A stretch of DNA of 9,875 nt from CALXSC01 sp964493475 (GTDB lineage Bacteria; Pseudomonadota; Alphaproteobacteria; Rickettsiales; UBA1997), in contig CAZBNS010000067.1 in NCBI GenBank assembly GCA_964493475.1, positions 1 through 9,875 of the forward strand, in the 5' to 3' direction. Below, in pieces: positions 7,742 to 9,875 of the stretch (position 1 is its first letter; each line of letters begins with the position of its first letter). The notes under the pieces were generated by a model. It did not search any database and was not told where the DNA came from. It was given only the letters and a program-made list of their open reading frames with translations. Both the position numbers and the translations under genes were made by a program.

Positions 7742-7770
7742 TTTATATTAACTTGATTTTATTATATAAT
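7742..7770 (+). promoter_or_regulatory. Candidate sigma-70-type promoter for prfA-upp
   Basis: TATAAT (7765-7770) is a perfect -10 box, with TTTATA (7742-7747) 17 bases upstream as a weak -35. Transcription would start near 7777, about 30 bases before the prfA ATG. A TTGATT at 7753 is too close to serve as the -35. Confidence 0.4.
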
Positions 7771-7806
7771 GTTTTAAACTAAAGGCATTGAGTTAATTAG
7801 TATAAA

Positions 7807-8880
7807 ATGAGTTTTGAAGATAAACTAAATGATTTAGTTAAGAAATACGAGGACTTTAGTGAAAAATTATTGCAGCCAAATTTAACCGGTGAAGAAATTG
7901 TTAAATTTTCAAAAGAAAGATCAAACTTAGAACCTATAGTTGAAAAGATTAACGAATATCGAAAAGCTGAAAAAGGTTTAAACGATTGTGAGACAATGCT
8001 TAAAGAAGATTTGGACTCCGAAACAAAGAAGATGATTGAAGAAGAAATTGGCGAGTTAAGAAGAAACATTCCCTTATTAAAAAGAGAAGTTGAGCTTATG
8101 CTTTTACCAAAAGATGAAGCTGACGAAAAAAATGCTATATTAGAAATTAGAGCTGGCACTGGTGGTGAAGAGGCTTCTTTATTTGGCGGCGTTTTGTTTA
8201 AAATGTATCAAAAATATGCCGAAAGAAAAGCTTGGAAGTTTGAAGTAATGAATATCGATGAAAGCGATTTAGGCGGTGTAAAAGAGGCGGCCGTTTTAAT
8301 AAAAGGCAAAGACGCTTTTAGAAGGCTAAAATTTGAATCTGGCTGTCATAGAGTTCAAAGAGTTCCAGAAACAGAACAAAAAGGCAGGGTTCATACTTCC
8401 GCCGCTACCATTGCGGTTTTACCTGAAGCTGAAGATGTTGATATTAAAATTGACGATAAAGACTTAAGGATTGATATTTGTAGAGCTAGCGGTCCAGGAG
8501 GGCAGGGAGTTAATACTACGGACAGCGCAGTTAGAATAACACATTTGCCGACTGGCATTGTTGTTCAACAGCAGGATGAAAGGTCTCAGCATAAAAACAT
8601 GGATAAAGCTATGAAAATATTAAGAGCCAAGCTTTATGATATGGAAAGAACTAAAAAAGATAAAGAAAGAGCTGAAAATAGAAAAGAACAGATTGGAACT
8701 GGCGATAGATCCGACAAGATTAGAACATATAACTATCCGCAAGGCAGGGTTACGGATCATAGAATTAATTTAACTCTATATAGACTTTCCGGAATTACAG
8801 AAGAAGGCGATTTAGATGAATTAATAGACGCATTAATAACAGATGAAGAAATTAGAAAATTAGCTGAAAATAATATATAA
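7807..8880 (+). CDS. prfA: Peptide chain release factor 1 (RF1)
   Basis: The protein has 357 residues, matching the usual ~360. RF1 reads UAA and UAG and triggers peptide release on the ribosome. A helical N-terminal domain (1-100) precedes the conserved EIRAGTGGEEASLF (113-126), the stop-codon-reading tripeptide PET (187-189, the PxT of RF1, not the SPF of RF2) within HRVQRVPETEQKGRVHTSAATIAVLPE, and the GGQ motif (231-233) in RASGPGGQGVNTTDSAVR. Downstream, SDKIRTYNYPQGRVTDHRI is also typical. The GGQ Gln is the target of PrmC (3132-3974). The ATG has no Shine-Dalgarno sequence, only an A/T-rich leader. upp follows three bases after the TAA, implying one transcript and coupled translation. 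Use of both UAG (prmC) and UGA (DUF2125-like gene) as stops implies that RF2 exists elsewhere. Confidence 0.98.
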   Translation: MSFEDKLNDLVKKYEDFSEKLLQPNLTGEEIVKFSKERSNLEPIVEKINEYRKAEKGLNDCETMLKEDLDSETKKMIEEEIGELRRNIPLLKREVELMLLPKDEADEKNAILEIRAGTGGEEASLFGGVLFKMYQKYAERKAWKFEVMNIDESDLGGVKEAAVLIKGKDAFRRLKFESGCHRVQRVPETEQKGRVHTSAATIAVLPEAEDVDIKIDDKDLRIDICRASGPGGQGVNTTDSAVRITHLPTGIVVQQQDERSQHKNMDKAMKILRAKLYDMERTKKDKERAENRKEQIGTGDRSDKIRTYNYPQGRVTDHRINLTLYRLSGITEEGDLDELIDALITDEEIRKLAENNI

Positions 8881-8883
8881 AAT

Positions 8884-9531
8884 ATGTTAAATATAATAAA
8901 ACATCCATTAATTTCAAATTGTTTATCCATAATAAGAGATAAAAATACAAGCAGCGAGCAATTTAGAAATAATGTAAAAAAATTATCCATTATTTTAGCC
9001 ATTGAAGCTATTAAAAATTTACCGCTTGAAGAAATTGAAATTTCCACTCCAATATGCGAGACAAAAGCAAAACAAATAAGAAAAGATATTGATGTTTTTA
9101 TCGTGCCAATTTTAAGGGCTGGCTTAGGCATATCCGAAACTTTATATGACTTATTGCCTTTTGCAAAAGTTCAACATTTAGGCATGTATAGAGACGAGAA
9201 AACACTAGAACCGGTTTGGTATTATAATAAATTGCCTAAAAGTTTCAAAAACCCAGCCAATACTTTTGTCTACATTTGCGATCCAATGCTCGCAACTGGC
9301 GGTTCGGCTTATGAAGCTATAAAATTATATGTTGATAAAAAAGTTCCTCAAAAGAACATAATTTTTATAAATTTGATTTCCGCTCCCGAAGGAGTTAAAA
9401 AATTACAATATGCCTTTCCTGATGTAAATATTTTTACATGCTCGTTGGATGAAAGATTGAATGAAAATGGATATATAGTTCCCGGATTGGGCGATGCGGG
9501 AGATAGGATTTTTAATACTGTTGATTTTTAA
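8884..9531 (+). CDS. upp: Uracil phosphoribosyltransferase
   Basis: The protein has 215 residues (E. coli 208). It makes UMP from uracil and PRPP in pyrimidine salvage, in the cytoplasm. Visible family motifs are VPILRAGLG (74-82), LGMYRDEKTLEPVWYYNKLP (99-118), the PRPP-binding loop DPMLATGGSA (133-142) and the uracil-binding C-terminus GYIVPGLGDAGDRIF (196-210). All are intact, so it should be active. Only three bases separate it from the prfA stop. Its ribosome-binding region would fall inside the end of prfA, where no Shine-Dalgarno sequence is visible, so translation is probably coupled to prfA. Confidence 0.97.
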   Translation: MLNIIKHPLISNCLSIIRDKNTSSEQFRNNVKKLSIILAIEAIKNLPLEEIEISTPICETKAKQIRKDIDVFIVPILRAGLGISETLYDLLPFAKVQHLGMYRDEKTLEPVWYYNKLPKSFKNPANTFVYICDPMLATGGSAYEAIKLYVDKKVPQKNIIFINLISAPEGVKKLQYAFPDVNIFTCSLDERLNENGYIVPGLGDAGDRIFNTVDF

Positions 9532-9550
9532 TGTCATATTTTTATTTATA

Positions 9551-9564
9551 GAATAATATTATTC
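9551..9564. repeat. Perfect 14-bp palindrome GAATAATATTATTC
   Basis: A perfect palindrome lies 20 bases after the upp stop. There is no loop or T-run, so it is unlikely to be an intrinsic terminator. It marks the start of the palindrome-rich 3' region. Confidence 0.6.
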
Positions 9565-9583
9565 CCATCCCAATCCATATCAT

Positions 9584-9634
9584 TCCATGCGTAATCTTCC
9601 ACTCAAGGAGCGAGTGGCTGGAAACAAGCATGGA
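9584..9634. repeat. Nested stem-loop element
   Basis: The outer arms TCCATGC (9584-9590) / GCATGGA (9628-9634) enclose a second perfect stem CCACTC (9599-9604) / GAGTGG (9612-9617) with the loop AAGGAGC. It is GC-richer than its surroundings. It could fold in the upp mRNA 3' end or be half of a palindromic mobile element. No T-run follows directly. Confidence 0.6.
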
Positions 9635-9859
9635 TTTTCTTAATGAACCACTGCTTTCGCAGCGGCAGGCTCCGTGAATTTATAAAATAAGATTTAGGAA
9701 TTGGCAAATGACTTGCGAAAGCAAGGTATTTACAATTATTATTGAGCTAAAACGAACGATAAACTACAGTTTACCGAAAGAAAATCCTAGGACATAATCT
9801 ATTAATTTTTAAATTTTCTTTCTCAGTATGTCATTCCGTAGCTGGATTTTCTTAACGAA
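9631..9859. repeat. 17-bp direct repeat with an inverted copy between (possible element ends)
   Basis: TGGATTTTCTTAATGAA (9631-9647) recurs with one mismatch as TGGATTTTCTTAACGAA (9843-9859). The inverse of its core, AAGAAAATCC, lies at 9778-9787. The second copy sits within TCATTC (9831-9836) / GAATGA (9860-9865), another stem. TAAACT-AC-AGTTTA (9760-9773) is a further palindrome. The whole 344-base tract after upp (9532-9875) has no gene. It looks like a non-autonomous palindromic or MITE-like repeat extending beyond the window. Confidence 0.5.
9648..9725. repeat. Inverted repeat TGCTTTCGCA / TGCGAAAGCA with local hairpins
   Basis: The perfect 10-bp arms lie at 9652-9661 and 9714-9723. Each arm also sits in its own local hairpin: CCACTGC-TTTC-GCAGCGG (9648-9665, one mismatch) and CTTGC-GAAA-GCAAG (9712-9725). 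The alternative pairings and the non-coding content are typical of palindromic intergenic elements. Confidence 0.6.
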
Positions 9860-9875
9860 GAATGAGTTTAGAAAA

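Noticed and set aside
7797..8159. Leftward Ser/Phe-rich open frame opposite the start of prfA
   Set aside because: It is antisense to a conserved gene; its composition reflects the complement of Lys/Glu-rich coding.
8757..9131. Leftward open frame spanning the prfA-upp junction
   Set aside because: It is antisense to two confidently identified genes, with no recognisable domain.
9599..9617. Rho-independent terminator for upp
   Set aside because: The stem is good but no T-run follows on the plus strand, and it is nested in a larger palindromic element.
9532..9875. CRISPR array
   Set aside because: The repeats are inverted and irregularly spaced, and only one 17-bp direct pair occurs, without regular spacers.

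Overview
The window is AT-rich bacterial DNA holding nine complete, intact-looking protein genes, one partial or broken gene at the left edge, and a palindrome-rich non-coding block at the right edge. The best hint of lineage is the gene at 3971-5095, which has the layout of the alphaproteobacterial DUF2125 family (N-terminal anchor, then a GFP motif). The neighbours (MurC-type ligase, PrmC, endonuclease III, RF1, uracil phosphoribosyltransferase) are core housekeeping genes. A low-GC, possibly host-associated alphaproteobacterium fits, but this is inference. The standard code appears to be used (TGG for Trp; TAA, TAG and TGA as stops). Clear Shine-Dalgarno sequences are rare.

Layout. 1-500: a leftward, cysteine-rich, probably exported protein cut by the window edge. 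Its frame has no ATG, GTG or TTG start, and it lies behind an (AT)16 tract and a 15-bp tandem repeat. 500-871: non-coding, with GC-richer inverted repeats that may be a structured leader or RNA. 872-3049, rightward: a SuhB/inositol-monophosphatase-fold protein that has lost its metal-binding catalytic residues, then a MurC/Mpl-type peptidoglycan ligase. 3132-5095, leftward: a DUF2125-like membrane-anchored protein overlapping prmC by 4 bases. 5195-6293, rightward: an exported four-EF-hand protein with a Cys cluster, then nth. 6391-7593, leftward: a fused thioredoxin-like/CcdA-like membrane redox protein. 7807-9531, rightward: prfA and upp, 3 bases apart. 9532-9875: no gene; nested palindromes and a direct repeat that look like a mobile or palindromic intergenic element running off the window.

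Functional links. PrmC methylates the GGQ glutamine of the release factor made by prfA, so modifier and substrate are both present, though not adjacent. The thioredoxin/CcdA fusion would carry reducing power across the inner membrane, and the Cys-bearing exported proteins (EF-hand protein and left-edge protein) are possible clients, which is speculative. The most unusual observations are the catalytically dead SuhB-like protein next to a cell-wall ligase, the left-edge gene whose only upstream ATG is out of frame by one AT unit (possible phase variation), and the right-edge palindrome cluster.
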